64,000 nucleotides of DNA, taken from NCBI RefSeq assembly GCF_019649055.1, contig NW_026570233.1, forward strand, positions 1 through 64,000, given 5' to 3'. The position numbers and the translations under genes were made by a program. Every line of letters begins with the position of its first letter. Position 1 is the stretch's first letter. The DNA is from Paramacrobiotus metropolitanus. Taxonomy: Eukaryota; Tardigrada; Eutardigrada; Parachela; Macrobiotidae. A model generated the notes under the pieces. It was not told the DNA's origin and ran no database searches. It saw nothing but the letters and a program-made list of their open reading frames with translations. This document shows, piece by piece, positions 48,321 through 59,363 of this stretch.

Positions 48321-50409
48321 ATGGCTTTGTTGACTACAAAACCTACACTGTGCCCGCTGCTTTGCTTGTTCCTGATATTCCAGAATAATATCAGCCCATG
48401 TCCGGTACAGCAAGGATTTAGTGGTGAATTCAGTAAGTTTCGATGTGATTATACATGATTCTAAACTGGTCAGATTGGCTACCCGTACGGCCGTTCGAGT
48501 GACGTTCGTAAAAAACGGTGACTAATAATATCTCTGTAGGTGACTAATAATATCTCTGTAGACTAATAATATAAAAAAAACCCAGTATTTTATCCGTTCT
48601 ATAACGAGCGGGTTCTTTTCAAAAACACAAGTCTCACAATCGCGTACAAATGCTTATGCATGTGATGCAGAGCATACAGTGCTGCACGACGGCTGGTGCG
48701 CAATGTACGATAATCATAGCCCATAGGTCACCATTTCGTTATCAGTTCTACCGTAATCTTTCCGCATCTGTACAGTTATCAAGATAACAAGCGGCAGTTC
48801 TTCAGGTAATCGAACACTTAGGCGCTTAACGCATGGCTCGGCGGCCCCCAAGTGACAAGTTACAAGAAGAATTGCCGTGAAGGTTCTCTGGTGTCAGGCC
48901 GTGCCATATGTTCTATTGTTATAGCGAACTATGTATATAGAGCATAACGGCACGACATGGCGCCTCTGCAAGAGTATTTCGGGACGGACTGCTAATCCCG
49001 GAAGTACCTGCACAATTGTACCTGGTAAAAATAACTTAACAATGTAGCTGTTATGACGTTTCATAACCATTTCGTGATTCTTATTCTAACTTACAAGTTA
49101 AGCCTAAACGTTTGCGCGGTTCCCACCATTTCATAAGAATGTGGCGCACTACACTGACAGCCTGAGCCGGGTATTTTGATTGTAATAGAAAGTTTATTTT
49201 ATTAAGTTCAAATCGCGACATTACAGTCATAATTCCATTAACTACGGCCATCAGTGCACAGTTAAGAATTAAAAAACAACCAAAATCCGCATTATCAACC
49301 AGTTTGTTCTTTCCCGGTAAAGTTCCCAAGGCCGATCCACGGCTTTTTTTAAAGCAGCGTATTAGCCTCGCAATTATTAAAGGAAACGCCGCGGCTGTTT
49401 CGGGTATTTTGATTATTATTAACAAAAAGGTTGATCGTACTCGTACGGAATGCTGGGTATGGTACCGCATGATCATTTACTCGTCAGCAGTACATTATAA
49501 ATTTTTCTTCCTTCTTCGACACTTGTAAATTTCCTAATTTGATGTTTTTCGTCGTTAGTTATACAACAGTTGAACGAAGGTATCCAAAACGGGCGAAACG
49601 GCATAATCCCGCTAAAATTACAGGAACCCTCCCAGACCATGAAAACATTAACGAAATCACTGTCAAGCGAAAACATAATAAGAGCGGCAGAAGGAGAAAC
49701 AGTGCAGCTTCGCTGTAACGGCAGCAACACATCGACTCCCTGGAACGGTGAAGATTCTCCGTCGCAGTTATGGTTGAACGGCAGACCAATCAATTTTACT
49801 TTCGCTGATATAGTTCGACCATTCGGAAGCAAACTCGCTCGATGCAGCTGTCATGGCAATGTCAGTGATTCTACCATTCTCGTTTCTAGTGAAGTTGTAT
49901 TAAGCGATATGAATCCGCTTACGAGATCCTTGACAGTTGACCTGATTGAGCTCACTCATATGCATGCCGGAAAGTATGAATGTGTCCAGCATAATGGCAG
50001 CCAGTTTGTGGTCACCCAGACGTTTTTAGTCAGTCCGCAACTAATTCCTTCGCAGGTTTTTAAGCCGCCAATGCGCAACGTCACCGCGAAAGTTGGTGAC
50101 GTTGTGCAGCTAGCCTGTGTCGTCCAGTTCCGAGCACTTGTGGGACGCTTAGGAAAACGCTTTATTTGGAGAAGCGAAGACCACGTCATATATGCCCCAG
50201 GAATCACTCAGGCCCGGTTTATCCCTGAAGGTTAAATCAAAGGTGTCTGTGTGGACAGAAACTGATGGGATTTGCGACTGTAATTCGACTTTGACCATCT
50301 ATGACGTCAGAACATATCATTCCGGCAGTTATCAGTGTGTTGGTTCAAGATCGATGACATTTTGCAAGAGTGGATCATGCAAGAGGCGTATCTCACCGTG
50401 ATTCGTTAA
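48321..50409 (+). CDS. secreted two-Ig-domain protein, frame-disrupted
   Basis: Exon 1 (48321-48432) gives a signal peptide (MALLTTKPTLCPLLCLFLIF). The phase-1 donor GTAAGT joins an acceptor at 49558, so exon 2 starts at 49559. Ig domain 1: VQLRCNG, LWLNG, HAGKYECVQH. Ig domain 2: VVQLACVV, KRFIWRS, then YHSGSYQCVG. The frame changes twice inside domain 2: at about 50,195-50,235, and again near 50,340-50,360, after which EAYLTVIR-stop supplies the last strand. Introns cannot fit in those short gaps. It is either a recent pseudogene or has consensus errors. Ig pairs of this kind mediate extracellular recognition. AATAAA at 50685-50690 supports transcript ending. Confidence 0.65.
49200..49325. 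repeat. dispersed repeat, copy 1
   Basis: About 85 bp around 49,240-49,322 (ACAGTTAAGAATTAAAAAAC then TCAACCAGTTTGTTCTTTCC) recur in the same orientation at 61,625-61,702. It sits in the large intron of the Ig gene. Origin unknown, probably a fragment of a mobile element. Confidence 0.6.
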
Positions 50410-50956
50410 AGTGATGCTGCGTTTACAGCACAGTGATAATGCCAGCAGCACACGGTACATGATATTAAGTTTTCATAAATTTTGCGTTGAAGTGAAATTG
50501 TTGAAGAAAATAATTCTGTGTCACTGTGCAACCTGCTATGTGCTGTTTCATGACGGAAATGTGTTCTTAGAATATTTTGGTTTCGCAATGCTGTGATGAA
50601 GTTTATGCATGGAGCACTCTAGTTTCATGTTGCTCTGCTGGGTTTTAAAATTGTTATCAAGTAGGGGCACTCATACGTTTAGCAAATAAATATTCCTATT
50701 CAGTGAATAACTGAAGACACGCACCAGGTTGTTTATCTCACCGTTTTTCTACTGGTTTAAAAAAAATATATCGCAGTTGTCGCGAAGTTTTCACTGCTGT
50801 TACTAATAAGAACGTTTTGCCAGGTTTTCAAAGTTTTCCAAATTTGCGAAGCCAGCTTTTGTGTAAAATTCGGGCGAAAGGTCATCAAAAGCTGGATAAA
50901 CTCTAAGTCCGGTAAAACATACACATAATCATAGATCTGGCCAGACTGTACTGCAG

Positions 50957-51279
50957 GTTGCCGTTCCTTATCGTTAGATTTATATAATTACCGCATCTCA
51001 AGAACACAAAATCAAGTACAAGTTCTGAACTATCAAGGTAAAGATCTATATTACAACGGAAAACCCCGTACGATCTGGTCAGAACAAACCAAAAAATTAA
51101 TCGAAAAACTGCTAACGCCATTCGATTCAGCATGTCTGGAAACTGTGTCACATGCATTTGTTTTGGTAATTATCCGCTCCGGCTTCCGTGCAGAGACACC
51201 GGTGCCGGTAGAGCTGAAAGCTCAAGGTGACCTTGAAAACAATTTCAAAGTCCTGTTGCATGGAGCACGAAACCAGTAA
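50957..51279 (+). other. open stretch without ATG, possible terminal exon
   Basis: After a CTGCAG acceptor-like site, 107 codons stay open to TAA 51277-51279. Segments include YNGKPRTIWSEQTKKLIEKL and FKVLLHGARNQ. No ATG is present, so it would have to be spliced to an upstream exon. The only candidate nearby is the Ig gene, whose stop and polyA signal come first. No family recognised. Confidence 0.3.
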
Positions 51280-51431
51280 ATTTAAACTGATACCCTTTTT
51301 AGATCAACAAATTATAAAGGTTATTCTCCTACAAAACTAGAAAAGCCAAATAGCAGTAACACAAACGATGCTGCTAGTGAATGACTCTGTTTCAATAAAT
51401 CGTTAACAATTTAAAGCGCTCAAAAACATGA

Positions 51432-52185
51432 CTTAAGGGAAGTGGGCCGGTACATGGTACCAACATCCGGTTCGGGAGTTATGGCTGTAAGAAAATTCCA
51501 AAAAGTTTAAATGCATTCAGGTGTACCAAAAGTCTCATTATCGACCGATCTCCCTCAAATTTTGCACGTAAATGCACATAACCGCGAAGAACGTTTTTAC
51601 ACCGATGATCCGATCCATTGTTCTAGCAATTTTTTCAAATTTTAAAATGAGTTTCAAAAAGTTTAAAATTCATTGTAAAATTTGAAAAAAAATCATGGAA
51701 GCCTGGATCGATGTAAAAACAAGCTTCCTGGACATGCGCATTTACTTGCAAAATTAAATTTAAATGCATTCAGGTGTACCAAAAGACTCATTATCGACCG
51801 ATCTCCCTCAAATTTTGAACGTAAATGCACATAACCACGAAGAACGTTTTTACACCGATGATCCGATCCATTGTTCTAGCAATTTTTTCAAATTTTAAAA
51901 AATGAGTTTCAAAAAGTTTAAAATTCATTTTAAAATTCGAGAGATCGGTCCATAATGAGACTTTTGGTACACCTGAATGCATTTAAACTTTTTGGAATTT
52001 TCTAAAAGCCATAACTCCCGAACCGGATGTTGCGCGCACAAACGGTTTTCACGCCAGTGTATACAAATCTTCGGGCTACAGAAAGTCATAAACCGAGTCA
52101 AAAATGTGTTTGGGAGTGCGCGAAAGTGTAAGGTTTCGTGTATGTACACGAATTTGGTACCATGTACCGGCCCACTTCCCTTAAG
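51432..52185. mobile_element. TTAA-type foldback element (MITE), younger copy
   Basis: Perfect 31-bp terminal inverted repeats (CTTAAGGGAAGTGGGCCGGT...; 51432-51462 and 52155-52185) with TTAA at both ends suggest piggyBac-like TTAA insertion. The inverted identity continues inward: CCGGTTCGGGAGTTATGGCT against AGCCATAACTCCCGAACCGG, though one side carries about 110 extra bases. Inside are two direct units of about 250 bp (from 51,506 and 51,759). There is no transposase, so it is non-autonomous. Confidence 0.75.
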
Positions 52186-52426
52186 AATAAGAACTCTCGT
52201 TTAAAGCCATTTGAAGGCAGCTGCAAACCAAACTGACCATAGTAATCGTTTAAACGGGCTAACCTTTCACTGCAGTCCGAGCAAAACTAAGGACAGGGAT
52301 TAATTATCAGCATATACAGTCCTTAAATTATTCCGTATAATACGGAATAATACGGTAGTCTACATTCTAGATCTTTACCACAAAAAATAAAAAGGGATAC
52401 ACGAACCCAGCTTTCCCGTATAGAAT

Positions 52427-52508
52427 CAGCAAAAACCATTTCCGTAATCTGAGTGCTCATATTCCAACAGCAAAAACCATTTCCGTAATCTGAGTGCTCA
52501 TATTCCAA
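52427..52508. repeat. two-copy tandem repeat, 41 bp
   Basis: The unit, starting CAGCAAAAACCATTTCCG, occurs twice without differences apart from its last bases. Confidence 0.75.
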
Positions 52509-52548
52509 ATCCCGGCCAGACGGTCTTAGTTTCACAGAGCCCCCGCTG

Positions 52549-52910
52549 TGACCGAACTACCACTACTGTCCAGAGCACACAGCCCGCTAGGTGAACGAGT
52601 GACCGAAGTACCACTACTGTCCAGAGCACACAGCCCGCTAGGTGAACGAGTGACCGAAGTACCACTACTGTCCAGAACACACAGCCCGCTAGGTGAACGA
52701 GTGACCGAAGTACCACTACTGTCCAGAACACAGCCTGCTAAGTGAACGAGTGACCCAAATACCTCTGCTGTCCAGAGCACCCAGTCCGCTAAGTAAACGA
52801 GTGAACTACCGCTGCTGTACAGAGCATGGATCCCCGCAGGGTGAGCAAGTGACCGAACTTCCATTGCTGTCCAGAAGCCCGCTAAGAAAATGAGTGACCG
52901 AGCTACCACC
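52549..52910. repeat. 51-bp minisatellite, about seven units
   Basis: Units begin GACCGAAGTACCACTACTGT at 52,601, 52,652 and 52,703, with the first at 52,550 and decayed units after 52,750. The 51-bp period is a multiple of three, so the minus strand stays open with a repeating 17-residue pattern (LDSSGTSVTRSPSGLCA). That is an effect of period length, not proof of coding. Confidence 0.85.
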
Positions 52911-53209
52911 AGAATCTATTGCAAGCATTCTTTCGGTGGAAATTTCAAATTTAGTACCTGGTAGACTTAAGGTCTGGAGGGAGAAGTTTACAAAATTCCT
53001 TCTGTGTGATAGTGAATGCGTCTAACCATAAGTGCACAAAAGCCATAAATTCACTTTTTATCCTATCTGCATTTTAGCTTAGTTTCGCTGAAGGAATAAG
53101 AATTATAAAATGTTAACTAAATAGGTGATCGAAATCATTTGACTAAACCGGCCATAGACTGGGTACCGCAAGAAACGCGGAGGCGAAGCCGAGGCTGTTT
53201 CTTGTAAAC

Positions 53210-53720
53210 ACATAATTCATTAGAACCACGGGTCGTCTCGTTCTCGATTGACATGGTAAAGGAATTCAGCATCGCCTAGAAAGTATGGATCAGCAGGGCT
53301 GCTGCAGCGGTTTATCATCCAAATTCCTTTGAAGACATTGGCTCAGCATACCTTCGAGATCTGCCGATGCGCCTTCCGGTATTTGCGACATAAATTTCTT
53401 CAGCAAGATGAAATCAGGAATGTTCATGGCAATCAACTTTGGTGTCACCATACAACTTCGTCCGCATTGACCAGCAGAAACGGCTGGCCGTCCTTAACGA
53501 AGTAAAAAATTCATTGCGCAAACGAAACTTCATATGTCAGTCTTCCGTCCGGTGTCCTGCAGCTCCGTAAGATCGCTTCCGTGTAACGTTTCTGGAGATA
53601 TGACCGCGATTGTTTAACGTTTAGCCACACATGCATACGATGGCGCGAAATATTCTGGCTTGAGATAGGAACTCCTAGTGAGAGATACCTCGCGCGTAAC
53701 AGAGATCATATCACGGGAGG
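53210..53720 (-). pseudogene. decayed copy of kinase 1 3' half
   Basis: On the minus strand this matches 42,540-42,945: GACCCGTGGTTCTAATG at the end, CAGCCGTTTCTGCTGGTCAA, and ATACCGGAAGGCGCATCGGC. Matching protein pieces include ISPETLHGSDLTEL and DTGRKTDI. It has indels, lacks the N-lobe and has lost the Gly loop and catalytic loop, so it is not a functional kinase. The copy is inverted relative to its source 11 kb away. Confidence 0.8.
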
Positions 53721-55249
53721 AATATATGCGTCGAGATAACGACTAAATTTACCGCCTGCAGTTCTAGTATCCACCTTTCAAGAGGAAACTGAAAACGTCA
53801 ACCGGTGCTGCCAAGCTATTCACAGTAAGGCAGAAGCCATGTCCGTAAAAACACCGGTACGGATGTACTGTATTAGAAGGCGGGATCGCTCATGCCGATC
53901 AATTATGCTTGTTTTCTAACACAGTACTATGCGGTAGCCGGTGCTCCAGTAAACAGCTGTGGAAATTACGCGAATTGACGCTATTTTAGACTGGCTGGTT
54001 CTCTGCAAGGTCTTCTATCAAAGATTCACCATGATCAGATTAGTGATCCTTTGCCGGCTTTTTGTAATTCTTTTGCAAACTGCTTCTGAGGGTCAACCAC
54101 ACGCAGACTGCGTTACTGAGCATGTACTCGGTAACACAGCTCGCGTACGGTTGACACTCTGAATACCAGTGAACCCCATTGATCATCTATATGACCGAAT
54201 CCGGGGATATTACGTAATACCCCCTTCCAAGGCTACCCCGGAAGTAGTGGAGACGGTGTATATACAGAGTGTTCTGCCTTCACTATTTCCATGGTAGCCA
54301 TGGAGGCCATCGAAGCCGGCCCAAATATATCCGGAAAATCGTGGAAAAATGCCACGGGCTGAGAAAAGAAGAGAAGTCAGCGGATGGATCGGATAGAGGC
54401 CGGGAAGGGAAACACACATGATCGCTCGTTCACAGATTTGCGGATATTTGGCATGGTTGCTGGGACGATGATTTGTTTGGTCATTGCCGTTTGGAGAGGC
54501 TGAAATTTTAAGAAAATAAACTCAACTTATGTTGTGTCTAATGTTTAATGACCAAAGAAGATTCATTCTCGCTCTGTTCTAATTTTTTGAAATTCTTTTT
54601 CTATAGTATTTTGCCGTTTAGTGAAGAATATAATTCTCCTTGAGAATAAGCTTTTTCACCGAGCGGCAAAGTACCATTTCTCATCATCAAGGAGCACCGT
54701 GCCCCCACTGAAAGGGATTGAGGTTAAGTGGGGGAAAATATGGCAAGGTCTGCCTGATTTTACAAGAATTTTATGCAAATTTTGTTAAAAAAAAGACAAA
54801 CAAGAACGGGATATACTCTGATTTTTATGACAAAGTGCTGTACTCTACCCTGTATTTGCATGTAATGTACATGTAACAGATATGTACCTCGTAAATAATA
54901 TGAATAGAACGCCTTTTAAGTACCTACTCGTAATTATTGTGTCAGTCGATACTGCGTGCGTCGAGCACGCCTACGCGCATTCGGTGAATTAGAAATCGCG
55001 AGAAATGTACAGTAAAATTAATAAATCCCTTTAATGCTACACGAGTAAAGGTGTAAGTACAATTGTATATGATTTTCGAAAGCTGACTTAACGGAAACTG
55101 AATCAACACAGCACAGCTGAATTATTGTTAACGGATATAATGATGATACTGCATGCACCAACTAACACGTAAATATAATTATTGGCTTTTGTCAAACTTC
55201 ATTTAGTATAAAAATGACGTATGTCTCCTAGATTTCTGTTTTGTATTTT
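53721..55249. other. intergenic DNA between the two relics
   Basis: No confident gene. At 54,031-54,297 (+) a signal-peptide-like start (MIRLVILCRLFVILLQ) leads an open stretch broken by one in-frame TGA at 54,160. The rest is AT-rich. An imperfect hairpin with TTTTGCCG arms lies at about 54,612-54,672. Confidence 0.35.
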
Positions 55250-55740
55250 GTGCCAACCAGACTGGTTGAGAAAGAAAGTCACCCGAAAATTACAGTTGGT
55301 ACAACATCTTGAATTTCTTGGGGAAAGCATAACATGACACTCCAGGTAATTGTTGTTAACTGGCCAGAATTGTTTTACCGCTAAGCGGAAACTTTCCGCA
55401 TTATGTATAGACAAAATTATAAAATGTATTTAACCGAGTATATATTCGCATAGACGGTACAGATAAAAGCTGCTATCGCTGCGGGAACACCGGTGCTGTA
55501 TGCTCACTAAGTTGTACAGGTGACCTCGTCCGAGCCGGGATTTCTCGAACATCCCTACAGATTACGCCACCGCACCTCGTGAGAAAATACTTACATACCT
55601 ACATATCTGTACACCGCTTGCCAACGTATTATGCTGACCTGGATCTGCCAGTACCTTACGATTACTTATCCTAACCATAAGCTGTGTACAATGTGGAGCG
55701 ATTGGCTTTGAGATATCATGCGTGATTGATTACTTCATCT
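55250..55740 (+). pseudogene. fossil of the kinase 2 C-terminal region
   Basis: DNA pieces match 46,375-46,470 and 46,780-47,085 of the SNTX-like gene in the same order and strand (for example AAACTACAGTTGGTACAACCC-like and GCTATCGCTGCGGGAA). It is clearly broken, with several interruptions and missing most of the gene. A local duplication fossil, older than the LTR insertion judging from divergence. Confidence 0.75.
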
Positions 55741-56307
55741 GTTTATTTCGATTCATAATTATCACAGTATTAACCATACACGACTTATTTTACGAGTAGA
55801 AACATTAGACATATCAAACTTATTGCGAAAATTAATAAACTAATGCAGCGAAAACGCAGGTGTTATCACTGCGTAGGATTTATTAATACGCAGTGAATAT
55901 CATCAAAAAGATTGAGCACTACTACAAACAGCTACGTATTTAATTTATTTAGACAGTTTACGATCCATTTTATATAAAACTGGGCTGATTATTTTCCGCA
56001 CAGAAAATTAGTGGCAAAATACACACTTTACACCACCAAAAAGGCTTTCGTTCGCATTCTTTAAATTATTCTGTAAGACGCATGGACGTGGTCTGTTTAT
56101 GATAATCACACTAATGGCAAAAATCTTCAAGATAATTTATTTGTACTAAACAATTCCCATTCTTTTTAAACTTCTACTATTGAAATCAAATTTCACTGCG
56201 ACGTATTAGAAGTCAGACAACTTTAAAGTCCAACGATCGAGGCAAAACCGTAATATCGACAAACATCCAATGTCAACGCCATAAAATTAACCGGGAAACC
56301 AGGCACA
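55741..56307. other. intergenic DNA
   Basis: AT-rich. TTTATT at 56136-56141 is a minus-strand AATAAA candidate for the hydrolase gene. Nothing else seen. Confidence 0.4.
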
Positions 56308-58907
56308 TCACTTGAGCATCAGCTTGGCGTTGGGCCGCGGCGGCAGATAGCCAAAGGGCCGGTCATCGTAAAACGTCAGCATCTCCTGATGTCGGCGGCG
56401 ATTCTCTCCCATAACCGTCGCGTACAGCTCCTCCACCGCGTCCACAATCAGTCCCACGGTGGGCGGGCGTCGCTGGGCGAAATGGCCGCCCTTCTGGAAG
56501 ACCAGACAGCGGATGTACTGCTCCCGGTCGCCGTGCTCGTGGCGCTGCCTAAAGACACCTCCCTCCGCGTCGTGGATGGTCAGTTCTTCCGGGCGGAGAT
56601 TCAGAAACCGGGTGAACTCGTAGGAGACGGCCGATTCCACGTACTCGTCGTCTTCACTGAATGTCACGAGAAGGGGCAGTTTGCTAAAGAGCAGTTCCCC
56701 CACGAAGGTTTGGTACTAAAAATGCAACACCAGCCGTCTTGGAATTTTTCGTACAGCGATTCCTACAGTGTGGCGTATTGTTAAACTGGAGCAAAAAACG
56801 CGTTTTTGCACTACTACACATTTCTTGTCATTTGTGCGTTGTTGTTGCATGACTTGCATCTATGATACGTCAATGGTAAAAAAATCTGTACTTGTCAGTA
56901 ACACATTAAAATATTAAAACACCTTTCGTTTAAATTACAAATCACGGCTCAACCGTTTGTAAAAAAATTTTATAATTACAAAAAGAATCAAAGTAAAACT
57001 TCAAGAATTCAGTAATTACAGGTAATAAGGAGACTTACAACGGCAAAATCAACGCCATAGCCGGTCTGTCCCATGACGTACATCTGGTCAACAGTCAAGC
57101 GACGCCCACGACCAAATAAACCAAATCCCAAAAATGCCACCGGGGCCAATAATTGTCGGACAAATTTCCATGCCATCAGATTAATGAAAAACTTTTTTAT
57201 CCGATACGGCTCTAGACCTCTACAAAATAAAAAAGATAAAAAATTACACACTTTAAAGAACGACCTCTGAAGTCCGAAACAAACTAACCAAACAAGTATA
57301 AAAAAATTGAAAAAACTTTATCTAAACATCAGTCAGAAACACAAACAAGAATATTTTTTCAAAAAAATAAATACATAAATCATAAAACAGGGTTGGAAAA
57401 CTGCAAAACGAAGCTTAAACCCAAATTTTTCTAATTACACGGCTGCTTACTTATAAACCCGATGTCCCGGAATCTGCAGGAGTGCCACGCCGCGGACATC
57501 GAATACCTGCCGACTAGCCAGCGGCACCGCTGCATGGCATCCGGCGCTGAATGCGACAACTAAATCCAGTTTGGTGACACCCAGTTCACGCAGAAAGTCC
57601 ACTAGAAAATGGACGTTTTCCTCCAGAGTGTGCGTATACATCTCCGTGGCGTCCATGGCCGTTGGTCCATTGAACCCTGCTCCCCAAAAACAGGTAAAAC
57701 AATCAGTTGCATGTATCGTGCTGAATACTGAATAAAATTTACCGTAAAAATTAGTTCAGTATATGACACAGGATGTTTAAAATAAAAAGCCTCATTATTT
57801 TAACAGCCAAGAAAGCGGACAAAAAACGCGGGTTCAGTTCTTTAGCTAGAGTGGTTCAAGACTAAAATTATGAAGTACTGTACAGTTTATTCGCAATCCG
57901 ATCAGACTGAGTTACTAGACAAATACCGGGGAAAACGGGAGCCAGCACGCGTGCTCCTCGGGCTGCCAGGGCTTTGATGACGGCTGCGTGGTCCTTGTGG
58001 TTTCCACCGGCGCCATGCACGCATAATACTGTCGGGTTGATCGTCCGCCTCCCGTTCTCATCGACGTTCGGATCGAATTCGCCTGAAATTAAAGCATGAA
58101 ATTAGCCCGAACTGACTCAAAGGAATACCAACTCGCCTTTCTTCGTTCTACGTGTTTTGTATAACCATCTACTACATCGGATTAAATTTCTTAATAATTT
58201 TTCTTAAGAAATCAACCTGCACGATATGTTTTATATACCGCACTTTTATAAAAAAAACGAAATGCAATATAATAATATATGCAAAACCACTTAGGAGCAA
58301 ATCATGTACGAGTACTGTAATTACTGTACTGTATTCGATTTTAAAATTCTGCAAAATTTTGCAAATTTTTTTACTATATCCGGGAACAGAAGCATTATGC
58401 GCTGGTGAAATCTGGCACATTATATTTCTGTCGGAAAATAAAAACAGTGCTCTTGGCCGAAAGCGAATCCCCATACTCACGCTGGCGAATAATCAATCAA
58501 TCACCTCGATCAGCAGGGAATCCCGTGTCCACATAGGCGATGTTGAACACCAGCCCCAGGGGCGGCGTCTTCCCGCCCCCCTCCGCCATCTCCTGCTGGA
58601 ACAGCCCCTCCATGGTGCGCACCTTAATGTACTTGAGGGGGTAAGGGAATTCTTCGCGCGGAGGTTTAACAGGCGCTTCACCGCCGATGCATCGACGCTG
58701 GGTTCGCCACACACCCCGTCTCCGTCCATCGCGCTTTCCATGATCGGATAACACAGGGGACGACTCAGATCGATACAGTATGGAAGAAGACAATGAATGG
58801 ATTGATGAGCTTTGAGTACAAACTGGAAGAGATGTTAATACGGAAGCACAACCCTTGGAATGACTACGAAAGATACTGCTGACAACATTGCGCAAGAACA
58901 CTGGCAT
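56308..58907 (-). CDS. DUF1057-like alpha/beta hydrolase 1
   Basis: Exons on the minus strand: 58907-58505, 58082-57927, 57676-57451, 57219-57039, 56715-56308. The total of 1374 bases gives 457 residues, with all junctions in frame. HGAGGNHKDHAAVIKALAA is the oxyanion strand-loop. VVAFSAGCHAAVPLA is the nucleophile elbow, A-F-S-A-G rather than G.S.G. Acid and histidine candidates are SEDDEYVESA and GGHFAQ. The overall pattern resembles the nematode DUF1057 hydrolase family. The N-terminus MPVFLRNVVSSIFRSHSKGC is Arg-rich and amphipathic, suggesting mitochondrial import. The substrate is unknown. A paralogue lies at the right edge on the same strand, with an identical 181-base exon. Confidence 0.82.
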
Positions 58908-59363
58908 TGCTGGCTGACGCGAAAGAGACGCGTTTGGCAGCTATGCAAACCGGGAAAGTGCAACCTGCTGGTTAACAAATGTTTTCTGGTTATAACATCG
59001 AGCAGCCGGAAACTTGCGAATTTAAAAAATTTGAAAACAATAAAATACTTATCTTATTTTAAGATATCCCGTTCCGACTAACAATTTATCACGCTGCAAC
59101 TTTTGCTTACTGCGCAGTACGCAAAGTAAGGTGCGGAAAACGCTACCTGCCAGGTGTGGCGGTTACATGGCACTGACCGTATTTGTTGCGTCAGTCCATC
59201 GTTTGTGAAGCAAGCGAGTGAAAAGTGTAAAGCAGTCTGATTGGTTTCTGAACAGTTTTTTCTGTCTAGCTCTCGCCTGCTTTCTCACGTATGTGACACT
59301 TTTCGTTGCTAATAAATCCTTACTAACCAAATTTTTTTACGAGTATTTCCTTTTCTGGATGTT
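58908..59363. other. divergent promoter region
   Basis: This lies between the hydrolase (-) and BTB (+) genes and should hold both promoters. No TATA element or exon is clear. Confidence 0.4.

Noticed and set aside
52498-52909. Open frames with 17-residue repeats on the minus strand
   Set aside because: They follow from a 51-bp period divisible by three; no start, splice or family support.
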